A stretch of 64,000 nucleotides of DNA from Leuconostoc litchii (GCF_008107645.1 NZ_SDGY01000002.1:42719-106718); one strand, 5' to 3'; counted from the stretch's first letter, positions 46,647 through 56,672 are shown. Notes: a model not told the origin generated them from the sequence alone. Translations and numbers: made by a program.

Positions 46647-48242
46647 TCACTTTGCATATTTATAATTTTGGTAACCTATCAACGGGTAATCCAAATTTTT
46701 AACCGAAGAGCGTAACAAGTGAACGTTAGACACTTGATACAATGGTGTCACACCATTTAGTTCATTATTCAATTTAGCAGCTTTTTGCTCTAATTCATAA
46801 CGTTCATTATTTGCTTCGTGTTGATTAGAAATATCACTAATTAACTTTTCATAATCTGAATTTGTCCAATTTGTAAAGTTAATAGCACCCTTAGAATAAG
46901 CAATATCCAGAAAATCAATTGGATCATTGTAATCTGTAGACCAAGTCAACGTTCCTGCCTGAAAATCTTTATTATTAAAAGCAGCAATTTCAGCATTTAG
47001 AGGTAATTGTTTTAAATTAATGGTCACGTCAGGTAAAGTAGCTTCAATACTTTGCTTTAGGTATACACCCAATGCCTTATACGCATCAGTATCAGCAGTA
47101 TTCAGTGTAATTGTAATCTTTTGTTGATTTAACTCTGATTGTGCTGATTTCAAATACTTTTGAGCTAATTCTTTATCATAAGGCAATGATAAATTAGCAT
47201 TGAAATCCTTACCATTTACGGTAACCTCACCGCTCGGAACAATAGACTTAGCAGGTGTTGAACCATCAGCTAATGTTGATTGAGTAAGTTCTTTCCGATT
47301 GATTGCCAAACTTAAAGCACGCTTCAAATTTGTGTTGCTAACTGTTTTATCAGTAGCATTCCAAACAATAAAAGCTACACGCCCTTTTTGCGTTGATTTA
47401 ATATCAGCAGCATTTGTTTTCTTCAAGTCAGTTAATATCCCACCAGAAATTTCTGCTTCATCAACTTTCTTAGACAAATACTGTTTAGACGCCAATGTTG
47501 CATCAGTCACTTGAGTAGCCTTAATTGTGTCATAATGAACACTATCAGCTCCGGCATAATACTTATTTTTTACAAATTCCCACGTAGTCGAAGACTGATT
47601 CCATTTTTTAATAGTATAAGCGCCATTAGAAACTGTTGTTTTTGCCGTTTGACCATATTTATTACCATATTCTTTCAGCTTAGCTGAATTAATCGGATAC
47701 AATTCGTTGGCTAATATAAAATTAAAATAAGGTACTGGGTGAGACAATTCAATTTTCACCGTGTATTTATCGGGTGCACTAATGCCTAACTTATTGATAT
47801 TTTCCTTATTATTATAAACAGCATCATATCCCGCAATATCTTTAAAATGGTTTGCACGAGTTGATTTTGTTGCTGGATTAACTTGACGCTTAACTGAGTC
47901 AACAAAATTAGCTGCTGTTACAGTTGACCCATCGGACCATTTTTGATTCTTTTTAAGCTTAATTGTATAAACTTTACCATCTTGAGAAGGTTCCACTATT
48001 TTTTTAGCAATTCCTGGAACAATTTTACCTTTCGCAGATGTGGTATAGAGTCCTTCAAGTGTTTGCACCTCTGCCCAATTTGCGCCAACTTGATCTGCTA
48101 AATTTGGATCAAGTGTTGAGATATTATTCTGTACAGCAACTTTCAAAGTGTGGCTTCCGGCCGATTTTGATGGTCGTGTCGTAGCATAAATTCCAGCAAC
48201 GATGATAACAGCTGCCGCACTAATGACTATTTTTTTGTTCAT
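46647..48242 (-). CDS. OppA-like peptide-binding protein without a lipobox cysteine
   Basis: 531 residues, SBP family 5 (KVAVQNNISTLDPNLADQ, NFVDSVKRQVNPATKS, LKRALSLAINRKEL). The N-terminus MNKKIVISAAAVIIVAGIYA is a signal/anchor, but the expected Cys of a lipoprotein is absent, and I find no Cys in the whole protein. It may be anchored by an uncleaved helix or released. No ABC permease genes are nearby, so it must share them or have another role. Position in a Met T-box operon suggests Met-containing peptides or sulfur compounds. GAGAGAGAAC precedes the ATG. Confidence 0.82.
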   Translation of the reverse strand: MNKKIVISAAAVIIVAGIYATTRPSKSAGSHTLKVAVQNNISTLDPNLADQVGANWAEVQTLEGLYTTSAKGKIVPGIAKKIVEPSQDGKVYTIKLKKNQKWSDGSTVTAANFVDSVKRQVNPATKSTRANHFKDIAGYDAVYNNKENINKLGISAPDKYTVKIELSHPVPYFNFILANELYPINSAKLKEYGNKYGQTAKTTVSNGAYTIKKWNQSSTTWEFVKNKYYAGADSVHYDTIKATQVTDATLASKQYLSKKVDEAEISGGILTDLKKTNAADIKSTQKGRVAFIVWNATDKTVSNTNLKRALSLAINRKELTQSTLADGSTPAKSIVPSGEVTVNGKDFNANLSLPYDKELAQKYLKSAQSELNQQKITITLNTADTDAYKALGVYLKQSIEATLPDVTINLKQLPLNAEIAAFNNKDFQAGTLTWSTDYNDPIDFLDIAYSKGAINFTNWTNSDYEKLISDISNQHEANNERYELEQKAAKLNNELNGVTPLYQVSNVHLLRSSVKNLDYPLIGYQNYKYAK

Positions 48243-48358
48243 GTTCTCTCTCGCTCTCAATGCCTTAATAGTGTTATTTTAACATGCTCACATTTTAATG
48301 GAAGTATAACAACTATTATTCACTGTTAAAATTCTCTCATGATAGTAGAAAAGACTAC

Positions 48359-49651
48359 CTATTTAACATGTGCAAGAGCTTCATCTAGTGCCTTAATTAA
48401 ATCATCTACATTTTCGATACCAATTGAAATGCGTATCAAGTCTGGCGTAATTCCTGCTGCAATCAGTTGTTCATCACTTAATTGTGCATGGGTTGTTGAT
48501 TTCGGATGAATAATCAAAGACTTTGCATCCCCAACATTAGCTAACAATGAGAATATATCAAGGTTATTAATTAATGTTTCTGCCCCAACTTCACCCGCTT
48601 TTAAACCAAATGTGAAAATTGAGCCAGCACCATGCTTAAAATATCGATCAGCTAACACTTTATATGGTGAATCATCTAATTCAGGATAACTTACCCAAGC
48701 TACCTTATCATTATTATTTAAATACGATACGATTTTTCGAGTATTTTCTACATGTCGCTCAACACGCAATGACAAAGTCTCTAATCCTTGTAATAAATAA
48801 AATGCTGATTGTGGTGATAACGTTGCTCCTGTATCACGTAAGTGCTCTGCACGAATTTTAGTAACAAAAGCACTACCTTTTAAATCAGCCCAAACAATCC
48901 CGTTATATGAGGGTGTTGGTGTTGTAAAATCAGAGTAACGACCAGAAGATTCATAGTCAAAATCACCTTTCTCAATTACTACGCCACCCAGAGTTGTCCC
49001 GTGCCCACCAATAAATTTAGTTGCTGAATGTACCACAACATCAATACCATGTTCTAGTGGTCGAACTAAAAACGGTGTTGCAAAAGTTGAATCTACAATA
49101 GAGATGATACCGTGTTTTTGGGCAATTTCGGCAACAGCTTCAAAATCAGTAATATTAATCTTTGGATTACCTAAACTTTCAAAAAAGATTGCCTTTGTAT
49201 TCGATTTAATCGCTTTCTCAAAATTTTCAGGATCATCAGGATCAACAAATGTTGTTTCAATAGATAATTTCTTCAATGTTTCTGAAAATAGTTCTACCGT
49301 TCCGCCGTATAAAGTTGAAGCAGCAACGATATGATCTCCAGCTCCAGCAACATTTAAAATTGCAGCTGTAATAGCTGCTGCACCAGAAGCTAACGAAATA
49401 GCCGCCGTACCACCTTCTAAAGCCGCAATTCTAGCTTCAAAAGCCGAATTGGTTGGATTCGTCAATCGACCATAAATGTTTCCAGCATCCGTTAAGGCAA
49501 ACCGTCCAGCTGCTTGTTTAGCATCTTTAAATACAAAAGAAGTCGTTTGGTAAATTGGTACCGCCCGCGCGCCTGTTGCTGAATCTGGTTCTTCTTGTCC
49601 GGCATGAAGCTGTAGTGTTTCAAATGCATATTTCTTCTCTGGATTAGTCAT
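48359..49651 (-). CDS. metY: O-acetylhomoserine sulfhydrylase (MetY type)
   Basis: 430 residues, PLP-dependent Cys/Met-metabolism family, long form. It makes homocysteine from O-acetylhomoserine and sulfide. N-terminal [42 protein letters not shown] near residue 88 and the PLP lysine in [13 protein letters not shown] near residue 205. [11 protein letters not shown] and [13 protein letters not shown] end it. AAAGGAC precedes the ATG. It is third in the T-box 2 operon, after a 30-codon ORF. Confidence 0.93.
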   Translation of the reverse strand: MTNPEKKYAFETLQLHAGQEEPDSATGARAVPIYQTTSFVFKDAKQAAGRFALTDAGNIYGRLTNPTNSAFEARIAALEGGTAAISLASGAAAITAAILNVAGAGDHIVAASTLYGGTVELFSETLKKLSIETTFVDPDDPENFEKAIKSNTKAIFFESLGNPKINITDFEAVAEIAQKHGIISIVDSTFATPFLVRPLEHGIDVVVHSATKFIGGHGTTLGGVVIEKGDFDYESSGRYSDFTTPTPSYNGIVWADLKGSAFVTKIRAEHLRDTGATLSPQSAFYLLQGLETLSLRVERHVENTRKIVSYLNNNDKVAWVSYPELDDSPYKVLADRYFKHGAGSIFTFGLKAGEVGAETLINNLDIFSLLANVGDAKSLIIHPKSTTHAQLSDEQLIAAGITPDLIRISIGIENVDDLIKALDEALAHVK

Positions 49652-49707
49652 AATTTTGTCCTTTTATATGTTATTTTTACTCAATCATTTATCAATCATT
49701 AAATTTT

Positions 49708-49800
49708 CTAACACATTCGACTTTGTACTAATCCACAACCAAGAAGTGTACTTAATGCACGTGTCATCTCAAAAAATCTATTGGGCATTGTATTTTGCAT
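49708..49800 (-). CDS. Small ORF C in front of metY (30 residues)
   Basis: ATG at 49800 follows GTCAGGAG with good spacing. The peptide starts MQNTMPNRFFEMTRALSTLL and ends GLVQSRMC then TAG, with four Met and two Cys. It lies 36 nt after the MetE-like gene and 57 nt before metY. The Cys/Met-rich end could sense charged tRNA, but no terminator hairpin is evident between it and metY. It is not similar to small ORFs A and B. Confidence 0.5.
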   Translation of the reverse strand: MQNTMPNRFFEMTRALSTLLGCGLVQSRMC

Positions 49801-49836
49801 TTTTCTACTCCTGACAATGTTATTTGTGAAAGGTAG

Positions 49837-50964
49837 TTAACCCCAAACTTCGTCTAAAATTTCTTTAACAAGAGCTAATTTAGCCCACTGCTGTTCCTCT
49901 GTCAAAATATTACCTTCTTCAGTTGAAGCAAAGCCACATTGCGTTGATAACCACAAACGATCAAGTGGTAAATATTTTTCTGCTTCATGAATGCGTTTAA
50001 TAATGTCTTCTTTGTTTTCTAACTCACCGGTCTTACTCGTGATTAAACCAAGGACAACTTTTTTATCTCCCGATACCTTAGCTAAAGGCTCAAAACCACC
50101 TGCACGTTCTGAATCATATTCTAGGAAATAGCTTGAGACATTCTCTTTCCCAAATAATTCATCGGCAACGGCGTCATAGCCACCCGCAGCAGCCCAATCC
50201 GAATGATAGTTTCCACGGCAAATATGTGTATTAATTGTCAAATCTTCTGGTAAATCAGCAATTGCACCGTTATTAAGATCAAGATACAAGTCTTTCAATG
50301 ACTGAATATCAAATCCGGCGCCTGCCATCTTTTCCCAGAAATCAGGATCTACCAGCATGCCCCACGTACAATCATCAAGTTGAACTGTTCTTGCACCGGC
50401 TTCGTATAGAGCAAGAATTTCTTCACGATATACACGTTTAACATCAGCAAACAGTTCTTCATTTGAATCATAGAAATTTGACACAACATCAGCATTTGTT
50501 CCACGTGCTAGCTCTGCATAGAATTGTGCTGGAGCAGGAATCGTAATCTTAGCTTCAACACCAGCTTCGTCAGCTAAATCCTTTAAAAACTTAAAATGTT
50601 GAATAAAGGGATGTACTTTAGCATCAAAACTTAGTTTTCCATTTAAGCGTGCCGAGTCATCACGTGTTTCCTCATGAGCAAACAAGTAACCTTCACCATA
50701 GCTCAATCGTTCAACACCGCCAAATCCCCAGAAATTATCCAAGTGCCAATATGAACGACGGAATTCACCATCTGTTACCACTGTAATTCCAGCAGCAACC
50801 TGTTGATCAACTAAATGTCCAATTGCTACATTTTCAACCCCTTCGAGCTCTTCTTGTGTTAATTTACCATTTTCGAAATCTTGGCGTGCTTGCTTCAACT
50901 TAGCTGGTCTTAAAAATGAACCAACGTGTTGAAATCCCAATGCTTTTAATGTTTGTGTTGCCAT
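49837..50964 (-). CDS. Short MetE-like methyltransferase (YxjG/YxjH type), copy 1
   Basis: 375 residues, corresponding to the C-terminal catalytic half of MetE. Zn ligands are in NTHICRGNYHSDWAAAGGYD near residue 245 and STQCGFAST near residue 345; the N-terminus QHVGSFLRPAKLKQARQDF and DGEFRRSYWHLDNFWG are typical. YxjG/YxjH homologues are thought to methylate homocysteine from a donor other than the polyglutamyl folate used by MetE; the donor is not known here. AGGGGAAAA precedes the ATG. First gene of the T-box 2 operon. Confidence 0.88.
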   Translation of the reverse strand: MATQTLKALGFQHVGSFLRPAKLKQARQDFENGKLTQEELEGVENVAIGHLVDQQVAAGITVVTDGEFRRSYWHLDNFWGFGGVERLSYGEGYLFAHEETRDDSARLNGKLSFDAKVHPFIQHFKFLKDLADEAGVEAKITIPAPAQFYAELARGTNADVVSNFYDSNEELFADVKRVYREEILALYEAGARTVQLDDCTWGMLVDPDFWEKMAGAGFDIQSLKDLYLDLNNGAIADLPEDLTINTHICRGNYHSDWAAAGGYDAVADELFGKENVSSYFLEYDSERAGGFEPLAKVSGDKKVVLGLITSKTGELENKEDIIKRIHEAEKYLPLDRLWLSTQCGFASTEEGNILTEEQQWAKLALVKEILDEVWG

Positions 50965-51009
50965 AATTTTTCCCCTATAATTTCCTTATTTATTTAGATG
51001 GTTTCAAAA

Positions 51010-51336
51010 CAATAAAAAAGTCCCACAGTCTAAATATTTTAGACTGCGGGACGACTTGTCGTGTTACCACCCGGTGTTTATGTGTTGGCAAAAAGCCTAC
51101 ACACCTCAATATCAATCATCTCTACAATGCTTCGAGAACATCTGTACACAGTGTCAAGAATTGATGTCGCTATATCGGGCTCTCCCGGTTATCACTTGCG
51201 TCGTTTTAATAAATGAATCAGCGTGCGTTCGCAATAACAGTAACTCCAAGACCATTTTCATGTGCTCACGTTGTCTACTTTCACCAAATGTAAACTCTCT
51301 TGCTAACGCTAAAACACTACTTATCTTTTCTTCGTT
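51010..51336 (-). promoter_or_regulatory. T-box riboswitch 2 (Met) controlling the MetE-like-metY operon
   Basis: Minus-strand order: AAAAGATAAGTAG, AGAGAG, TTTGGTGAAA, specifier ATG at 51253-51255 in GAAAATGGTCTTGGAG, T-box ACCGGGTGGTAACACG at 51060-51075, terminator TCCCGCAGTCTAA / TTAGACTGTGGGA with T6. The AA in place of the usual AC in the T-box core is slightly unusual. Confidence 0.92.
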
Positions 51337-51342
51337 AAAATA

Positions 51343-51370
51343 ATCATACTATTTTATAATAATTTGTCAA
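51343..51370 (-). promoter_or_regulatory. Promoter of T-box 2 operon
   Basis: Minus-strand TTGACA (51365-51370), 16-bp spacer, TATGAT (51343-51348). Confidence 0.75.
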
Positions 51371-51388
51371 TAGTTTTATTATTATTTT

Positions 51389-51865
51389 TTAAACAATTTT
51401 ACGTTCAAAAGCATCACTAGAAATACCTTGTGCTAAGATGATTTTTGCCCACTCTTTAGCTGAATGTAAACTATGGTCTTTAAAGTTCCCACAACTTTCG
51501 ATTTCTGCTGCTGGTACTTCAGTCACTTCATCACTAACAATTTTTTCCAATACTTTTTTGAAAACTTTAGCCAATGTTTCCGAATCATAGTTTACCCATG
51601 AAATAACATGAAACCCTGTACGACATCCAAATGGTGACATATCAATAATACCATCGATTTCATCACGTACAAGCCCAGCAAATAAATGTTCTAATGTGTG
51701 TAACCCACCTGTTTCAATAGATGTTTCATTGGGCTGTGTTAAACGCAAATCGTAGTTTGTAATGCTGCCGCCATTAGGACCAGCTTGTGTTTCAATAACG
51801 CGTACATAGGGTGCCTTAACCTTTGTATGATCCAACGTAAAACTTTCAACAACTGTTTCTGACAT
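51389..51865 (-). CDS. luxS: S-ribosylhomocysteine lyase LuxS
   Basis: 158 residues. It splits S-ribosylhomocysteine into homocysteine and DPD, the AI-2 precursor. Metal-binding HTLEH (residues 56-60), catalytic Cys81 in [10 protein letters not shown] and the third ligand in [11 protein letters not shown]. The start at 51865 follows AAAAGGAG; the longer frame to 51898 overlaps it. Last gene of the T-box 3 operon, placing SAM recycling under Met control. The SAH nucleosidase gene that supplies its substrate is not in the window. Confidence 0.97.
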   Translation of the reverse strand: MSETVVESFTLDHTKVKAPYVRVIETQAGPNGGSITNYDLRLTQPNETSIETGGLHTLEHLFAGLVRDEIDGIIDMSPFGCRTGFHVISWVNYDSETLAKVFKKVLEKIVSDEVTEVPAAEIESCGNFKDHSLHSAKEWAKIILAQGISSDAFERKIV

Positions 51866-51990
51866 TTCTTTTCTCCTTTTAAGATAAGATAACAACATAG
51901 TAAATTTTACATTTATGCCGTAGTCACTATAATATTAACATTTCTACGTTCTTGATTGTTAATATATTCATAACAAACGCCATTTTTCTT

Positions 51991-53112
51991 CTAAGCAAAT
52001 TGCTCATCAGCAATTTCTTTAATCAGTGCCAATTTTTTCCATTGATCCTGAATTGTAAGAATATTACCTTCTTCTGTTGATGAAAAACCACACTGTGTAG
52101 ATAATGCTAAGTTAGCTTTGGGTACATACTGCTCTGCTTCTTTTATTCTTGCAATAATTTCAGCTGTATTTTCTAAGTCTGCTGATTTTGAGGTGAATAA
52201 TCCCAATACAATTTCTATATTGTCACGATTATTAAATATAGCACTTAATGGTTCAAATCCACCTGAACGATCATTATCATATTCTAGGAAAAATGCATCA
52301 TAATTTAATTGGCCCAAGTACTTAGCAACCGGCTCATAGCCTCCTTCAAATAAATAAGTAGATTTAAAATTACCACGACAAATATGTGTCGATAATTTTA
52401 AATCTTCTGGCAAACCTGATAATGCTTTGTTAATCACATAAACATCATCAGTTGCTGTTTTTTCAAACTTAACCCGCTCATCAAGATTATCAACATTTGC
52501 ATTCAATTGATTAATTAAATAAGCCCAAGTAGTATCATCCAGTTGCACATAACGTGCACCTAAATCATAGAACTTTTGCAAAGTATCATGATAAGCTTGT
52601 GCCAAATCATCCAAAAATGCTTCCCAGGTATCATAGTACTTTGACCACAAATCAGAACGATGATCACGATTAATAATCAAACTAGGTGAAGGAATCGTTT
52701 GCTTAGGTTCAACACCAGCCGGTGTCACTGATTTTAGGTATTTAAAATCATCGAAAAATGGATGATTGAGGTTGGCATGTACTTTCCCGTTTAATCGAAT
52801 GTTTGTTGAACGTGTTTTTTCACCATGAAATTTATATGAATCATTTTGATCATAAAATTCGAAACCGCCTAGTTGACCAAGAAAATCCAAGTGCCACCAT
52901 GAACGATTGAATTCGCCATCAGTAACTGCTTGCAAACCAACTTTTACTTGTTCAGCAACTAACTTTTTAATTTCTTCATGCTGCACTTTCATTAATTCTT
53001 CGTGTGAAATTTCACCATTTGCAAATTTTTCACGTGCTTTTTTAAGATTTTCTGGACGCAAATATGATCCTACTTGATCAAAACGATAAGTTAATTTCTT
53101 TGTATTTGCCAT
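51991..53112 (-). CDS. Short MetE-like methyltransferase (YxjG/YxjH type), copy 2
   Basis: 373 residues, paralogous to the gene at 49837-50964 along its length: FDQVGSYLRPENLKKAREKF, DGEFNRSWWHLDFLGQLGGF, STHICRGNFKSTYLFEGGYE (Zn ligands) and LSTQCGFSSTEEGNILT. It should also make methionine from homocysteine. AAAGGAG precedes the ATG. It sits between metC and luxS, so each of two Met operons carries one copy, besides full-length metE in the third. Confidence 0.88.
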   Translation of the reverse strand: MANTKKLTYRFDQVGSYLRPENLKKAREKFANGEISHEELMKVQHEEIKKLVAEQVKVGLQAVTDGEFNRSWWHLDFLGQLGGFEFYDQNDSYKFHGEKTRSTNIRLNGKVHANLNHPFFDDFKYLKSVTPAGVEPKQTIPSPSLIINRDHRSDLWSKYYDTWEAFLDDLAQAYHDTLQKFYDLGARYVQLDDTTWAYLINQLNANVDNLDERVKFEKTATDDVYVINKALSGLPEDLKLSTHICRGNFKSTYLFEGGYEPVAKYLGQLNYDAFFLEYDNDRSGGFEPLSAIFNNRDNIEIVLGLFTSKSADLENTAEIIARIKEAEQYVPKANLALSTQCGFSSTEEGNILTIQDQWKKLALIKEIADEQFA

Positions 53113-53158
53113 TTTTTCTCCTTTGATTGTAGCAAAATAGTCTGTGTACGCTATACCC

Positions 53159-54298
53159 TTAAATTAATGCCAATGCAGCATCTAAATCAGCAATCAGATC
53201 ATCTGTATCCTCTAATCCAACCGAAAAGCGTAATAATCCTGGCGTGATACCAGAGGCCGTTAACTCTTCTGTATTCAACTCTGCATGACTCATTTTGGGT
53301 GGATAGCTAATAATACTTTCGACTGCACCTAAACTCACTGAAAAAACTGGAATTTTTAAGGCGTCAACTAATTTCTTTGCATTTTCCTTACTGCCTACAT
53401 CAAAACTCAGTACAGCGCCACCATTTTTAGCCTGTGTAACATGAATTCTATATCCTTTGTGTGTCTGTAAACCAGGATACAATACATTGAGAACTTTCGA
53501 ATGAGCGTTTAAATGTTGTGCTATTTTTTGGGCTGATGCACTGGCGTGCGACATACGGACTCCTAGCGTTTTAATGCCTCTTAATAACAGCCATGTATCT
53601 AAAATTCCTAGTGTGGCTCCCACCGCATTTTGAATAAAATAAATTTTATCAGCTAGTTTTTTATCGTTAACTACTACCGCGCCAGCCAAGATATCAGAAT
53701 GTCCGGCCAGAAATTTAGTTGCAGAATGAATGACAATATCCACACCTAAGTCTAATGGATTTTGTAAAAACGGCGATAAAAATGTATTATCGGCAATTGT
53801 AAATAGCTGATTCTTTTTTGCAATATTAACAACAGCACGAATGTCAGTAATATTCAAAACTGGATTCGAAGGTGTTTCAATATACAAAGCTTTCGTTTCC
53901 GGTCTAATCGTTGCTTCAATTGCATCCAAATCACTAAAGTCAACAAAATCATGCCTAATACCCCATCGTGATAAAATGTCTTCTAACACTCGGAAGGTAC
54001 CACCATAGACATGCTTGCTAACAATAATATGATCACCAGCAGACAAAGTGAAAAGCACACTGCTAATCGCTGCCATGCCTGTACTAAATAAATACCCGTA
54101 TTGTCCATGTTCAAGCTGTGCAATCGCTTTTTCCCCGGCAGCACGAGTCGGATTCCCGGAACGAGCATAATCATATTGACCAAAGTCTTCAAAACTTTTT
54201 TGGTTAAATGTTGAACTTAGCTGAATAGGTGTATTAATTGCTCCAGAAAGTGGATCATTTGTTGTTGATGCATTAATAATATTGGTCCACTCACTCAT
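53159..54298 (-). CDS. metC: Cystathionine beta-lyase (MetC type)
   Basis: 379 residues, PLP transsulfuration family. It should cleave cystathionine to homocysteine. PIQLSSTFNQKSFEDFGQYDYARSGNPTR at the N-terminus (phosphate-binding Tyr/Arg), LFSTGMAAISSV and the PLP lysine in HSATKFLAGHSDI near residue 196; VFSVSLGAVESIISYP follows. The best match I know is B. subtilis MetC. ATGA overlap with metI couples them. Gamma-lyase side activity cannot be excluded. Confidence 0.9.
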   Translation of the reverse strand: MSEWTNIINASTTNDPLSGAINTPIQLSSTFNQKSFEDFGQYDYARSGNPTRAAGEKAIAQLEHGQYGYLFSTGMAAISSVLFTLSAGDHIIVSKHVYGGTFRVLEDILSRWGIRHDFVDFSDLDAIEATIRPETKALYIETPSNPVLNITDIRAVVNIAKKNQLFTIADNTFLSPFLQNPLDLGVDIVIHSATKFLAGHSDILAGAVVVNDKKLADKIYFIQNAVGATLGILDTWLLLRGIKTLGVRMSHASASAQKIAQHLNAHSKVLNVLYPGLQTHKGYRIHVTQAKNGGAVLSFDVGSKENAKKLVDALKIPVFSVSLGAVESIISYPPKMSHAELNTEELTASGITPGLLRFSVGLEDTDDLIADLDAALALI

Positions 54299-55404
54299 AT
54301 TTTAGCTCCTTCTACTGCTTGCTTTAAATCAGCTAGTAAATCTTCTTTATTTTCTAACCCTGCGCTAACACGCACCAATTGATCAGTAATGCCAAGATGC
54401 TCTCTTTGTTCTGGACTTAAATCACGGTGTGTCTGGACCGCGGGAATTGTGATTAATGTTTCAGGGCCACCCAAACTTTCAGCAAACGATCCAATATTCA
54501 ACCCTCGTAAAAAAGCATTCACATCATAATTTTTTGATAAATAGAAACTAATCATGCCGCCAATGCCAGCATATAAAACCTTGTCTATACCATTAATACG
54601 TGGTAATTGTTGTGCTAAATATTGTCCGTTTTCGTTATGCCTTTGCATACGTAAATGTAAGGTTTTTAAGCTACGCAAGAGCAACCACGAACTAAAAGAA
54701 TCTAAAACCTGGCCGCGTGTCATTAGTGATGTTTCTAGTTTTTCAGCCAAATTAGCACTATTTACAATCACCACACCAGCTAAAATATCGTTATGCCCGC
54801 CAAGATATTTTGTTGCAGAATGAACTACAATATCAGCCCCTAAAGTCAAAGGTTGTTGAAAAATTGGCGTTAAGAATGTGTTATCAACAGCAATTAAAAT
54901 ATTCGGATCAATCTCTTTTATTTTTTGACACAGTGATTGAATATCAGTCACCTTCATCGTAGGGTTAGATGGTGTTTCCAACCAAATTAATCGCGTTGTT
55001 GGTTTGATAAGTTTCACAATATCTTCAGAATCACGCCAGACATCATAGCTGACACCACTTTGCTCAACAATGGCATCAAAATAACGATATGTACCACCAT
55101 ACAAATCATCTGACGCAATAAAGTGATCACCCGTTTTAAGTAATGAAGCAAACACAAGATCAATAGCTGCCATACCTGAACTTGTTGCAAATGCTTGTAT
55201 TCCTTGCTCTAATTCTGCCAACTGATCTTCTAATATTTGACGTGTTGGTGTTTTTGAACGTGCGTAATCAAATCCCGTTGATTCACCAAGACCCGGATGC
55301 CGATAAGCTGTGGAAAAATATAACGGACTGACGACTGCACCTGTTTTAATATCATCTGTTCCATTTCCACCTTGTGCCAATATTGTATCAATACTAATAC
55401 TCAT
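54295..55404 (-). CDS. metI: Cystathionine gamma-synthase / O-acetylhomoserine thiolyase (MetI type)
   Basis: 369 residues, PLP transsulfuration family. It joins acyl-homoserine with cysteine or sulfide. AYRHPGLGESTGFDYARSKTPTRQ and CFAESLGG-like SFAESLGGPETLITIPAVQTH match B. subtilis MetI; the PLP lysine is in HSATKYLGGHNDI near residue 195. It lies 21 nt after metA without a clear Shine-Dalgarno sequence. With metC it gives transsulfuration, while metY gives direct sulfhydrylation. Confidence 0.9.
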   Translation of the reverse strand: MSISIDTILAQGGNGTDDIKTGAVVSPLYFSTAYRHPGLGESTGFDYARSKTPTRQILEDQLAELEQGIQAFATSSGMAAIDLVFASLLKTGDHFIASDDLYGGTYRYFDAIVEQSGVSYDVWRDSEDIVKLIKPTTRLIWLETPSNPTMKVTDIQSLCQKIKEIDPNILIAVDNTFLTPIFQQPLTLGADIVVHSATKYLGGHNDILAGVVIVNSANLAEKLETSLMTRGQVLDSFSSWLLLRSLKTLHLRMQRHNENGQYLAQQLPRINGIDKVLYAGIGGMISFYLSKNYDVNAFLRGLNIGSFAESLGGPETLITIPAVQTHRDLSPEQREHLGITDQLVRVSAGLENKEDLLADLKQAVEGAKI

Positions 55405-55425
55405 AAATAATTACATCGCATGGCC

Positions 55426-56325
55426 TTAAGCCAAACTTTTCCTCTCTTGATTTAACTTTTCTATTAATTCAACTTTTTCAGTTGATAAAACAGTATTTTG
55501 TACTAATAATTTACCCCAATTCGCATAAAAAACTTCAGCAATATTTAGCCAAGTATTAGTTGGTTTACCTTGATAAAAGTAATTTTGTGGTTTTTTTGTG
55601 TTTGAATCTCTCTCTTTATCACGTATATACTCATTTGCTAGTGTCGCTGTGTCATATTCTAAATGCCCTGTTATGTAGGTTGAACGTAGTTGCTCATCTC
55701 TTAAAATAAACGCACCTAATATATCATGCCCAGCAACTTTTAAACGTCTCGCGACACCAAGATTTGGAATCGTAAAATACCGAGATTGTGGCATCATAAT
55801 TTGATCGATACCTTTTATTAACGCTTGTCGCTTAACTATTTGATTAGCTTGAAAAACACCAGATACTTTCTCCGACAAGGACTTAACAGGAAAATTACGT
55901 TCAGCGTAACCTGCGCCGTAGGCTGACCAGCAAGCAAACAAACTTTCTGACACATGCGTTTTTCGCCACGAAAGTAAATGCAGAAATTCATTCCAATAAT
56001 CAATATGTTCAAAATTCATGCGATCGACAGGAGCACCGGTGACTATCATACCATCGTACTTTTTGTGCCAAATATCACTTAGTTTGACATAATTAGCAGT
56101 AATTTCTTCACTATCATGACGTATTTTATGTTCACTTGGAATAGCAAACGTAATTCGAACATTGACTGGTAGACGATCCAACAGACGTATAAATTGTTTT
56201 TCTGTTTGTAACCGATTAGGCATTAAATTAACCAACAAAATATTTAAAGTGGGTTCTAATATTTTAAAACGACCAACAACAAAATTCTCACGTTTTAGTA
56301 AGCCATTATTTAATATAACACTCAT
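55426..56325 (-). CDS. metA: Homoserine O-acyltransferase (MetA family)
   Basis: 299 residues, class I GATase-like fold. LVNLMPNRLQTEKQFIRLL near residue 32, VTGAPVDRMNFEHIDYWNE near residue 95, catalytic Cys in LFACWSAYGAGYAERNF near residue 131 and GHLEYDTATLANEY with the Glu. The active-site loop CWSAYGAG differs from the common CWGAQA. The acyl donor (acetyl- or succinyl-CoA) cannot be told with certainty; metY/metI partners favour acetyl. TGGAGGTGA precedes the ATG. First gene of the T-box 3 operon. Confidence 0.9.
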   Translation of the reverse strand: MSVILNNGLLKRENFVVGRFKILEPTLNILLVNLMPNRLQTEKQFIRLLDRLPVNVRITFAIPSEHKIRHDSEEITANYVKLSDIWHKKYDGMIVTGAPVDRMNFEHIDYWNEFLHLLSWRKTHVSESLFACWSAYGAGYAERNFPVKSLSEKVSGVFQANQIVKRQALIKGIDQIMMPQSRYFTIPNLGVARRLKVAGHDILGAFILRDEQLRSTYITGHLEYDTATLANEYIRDKERDSNTKKPQNYFYQGKPTNTWLNIAEVFYANWGKLLVQNTVLSTEKVELIEKLNQERKSLA

Positions 56326-56344
56326 ATTTCACCTCCAAATTCTA

Positions 56345-56672
56345 AAATAATAAAAAATCCCGTAGTATCAAAAGATACTACGGGACGTTAAAGAGACGTG
56401 CTACCACCCAGTGTTTATGTAAGCCTTAACAACTTACACCTCCAGACGTACGCCAGCAAGAATTCGTCGAGAACATCTGTGAAATCCTGTGGTTATACGC
56501 TGTCCAGTAACGGGGGCGCCCGATTTCAACTTACTGCGCGACACACATGAGTGCCCGCTTGCTCGTATCCGTAAAAAACTCCAAGACCATTTTCCATCTA
56601 AATTATCTTACCCGTTCACACCATACACGGGCTCTCTAACTAAGCTTTAAAGATGTACTTATCTTTTCAACG
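56345..56672 (-). promoter_or_regulatory. T-box riboswitch 3 (Met) controlling metA-metI-metC-MetE-like-luxS
   Basis: Minus-strand order: AAAAGATAAGTACATC, AGAGAG, TATGGTGTGAA loop closed by CCCGT/ACGGG, specifier ATG at 56588-56590 in GGAAAATGGTCTTGGAG, T-box ACTGGGTGGTAGCACG at 56397-56412, terminator TCCCGTAGTATC / GATACTACGGGA (56358-56385) and T6. Confidence 0.93.
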
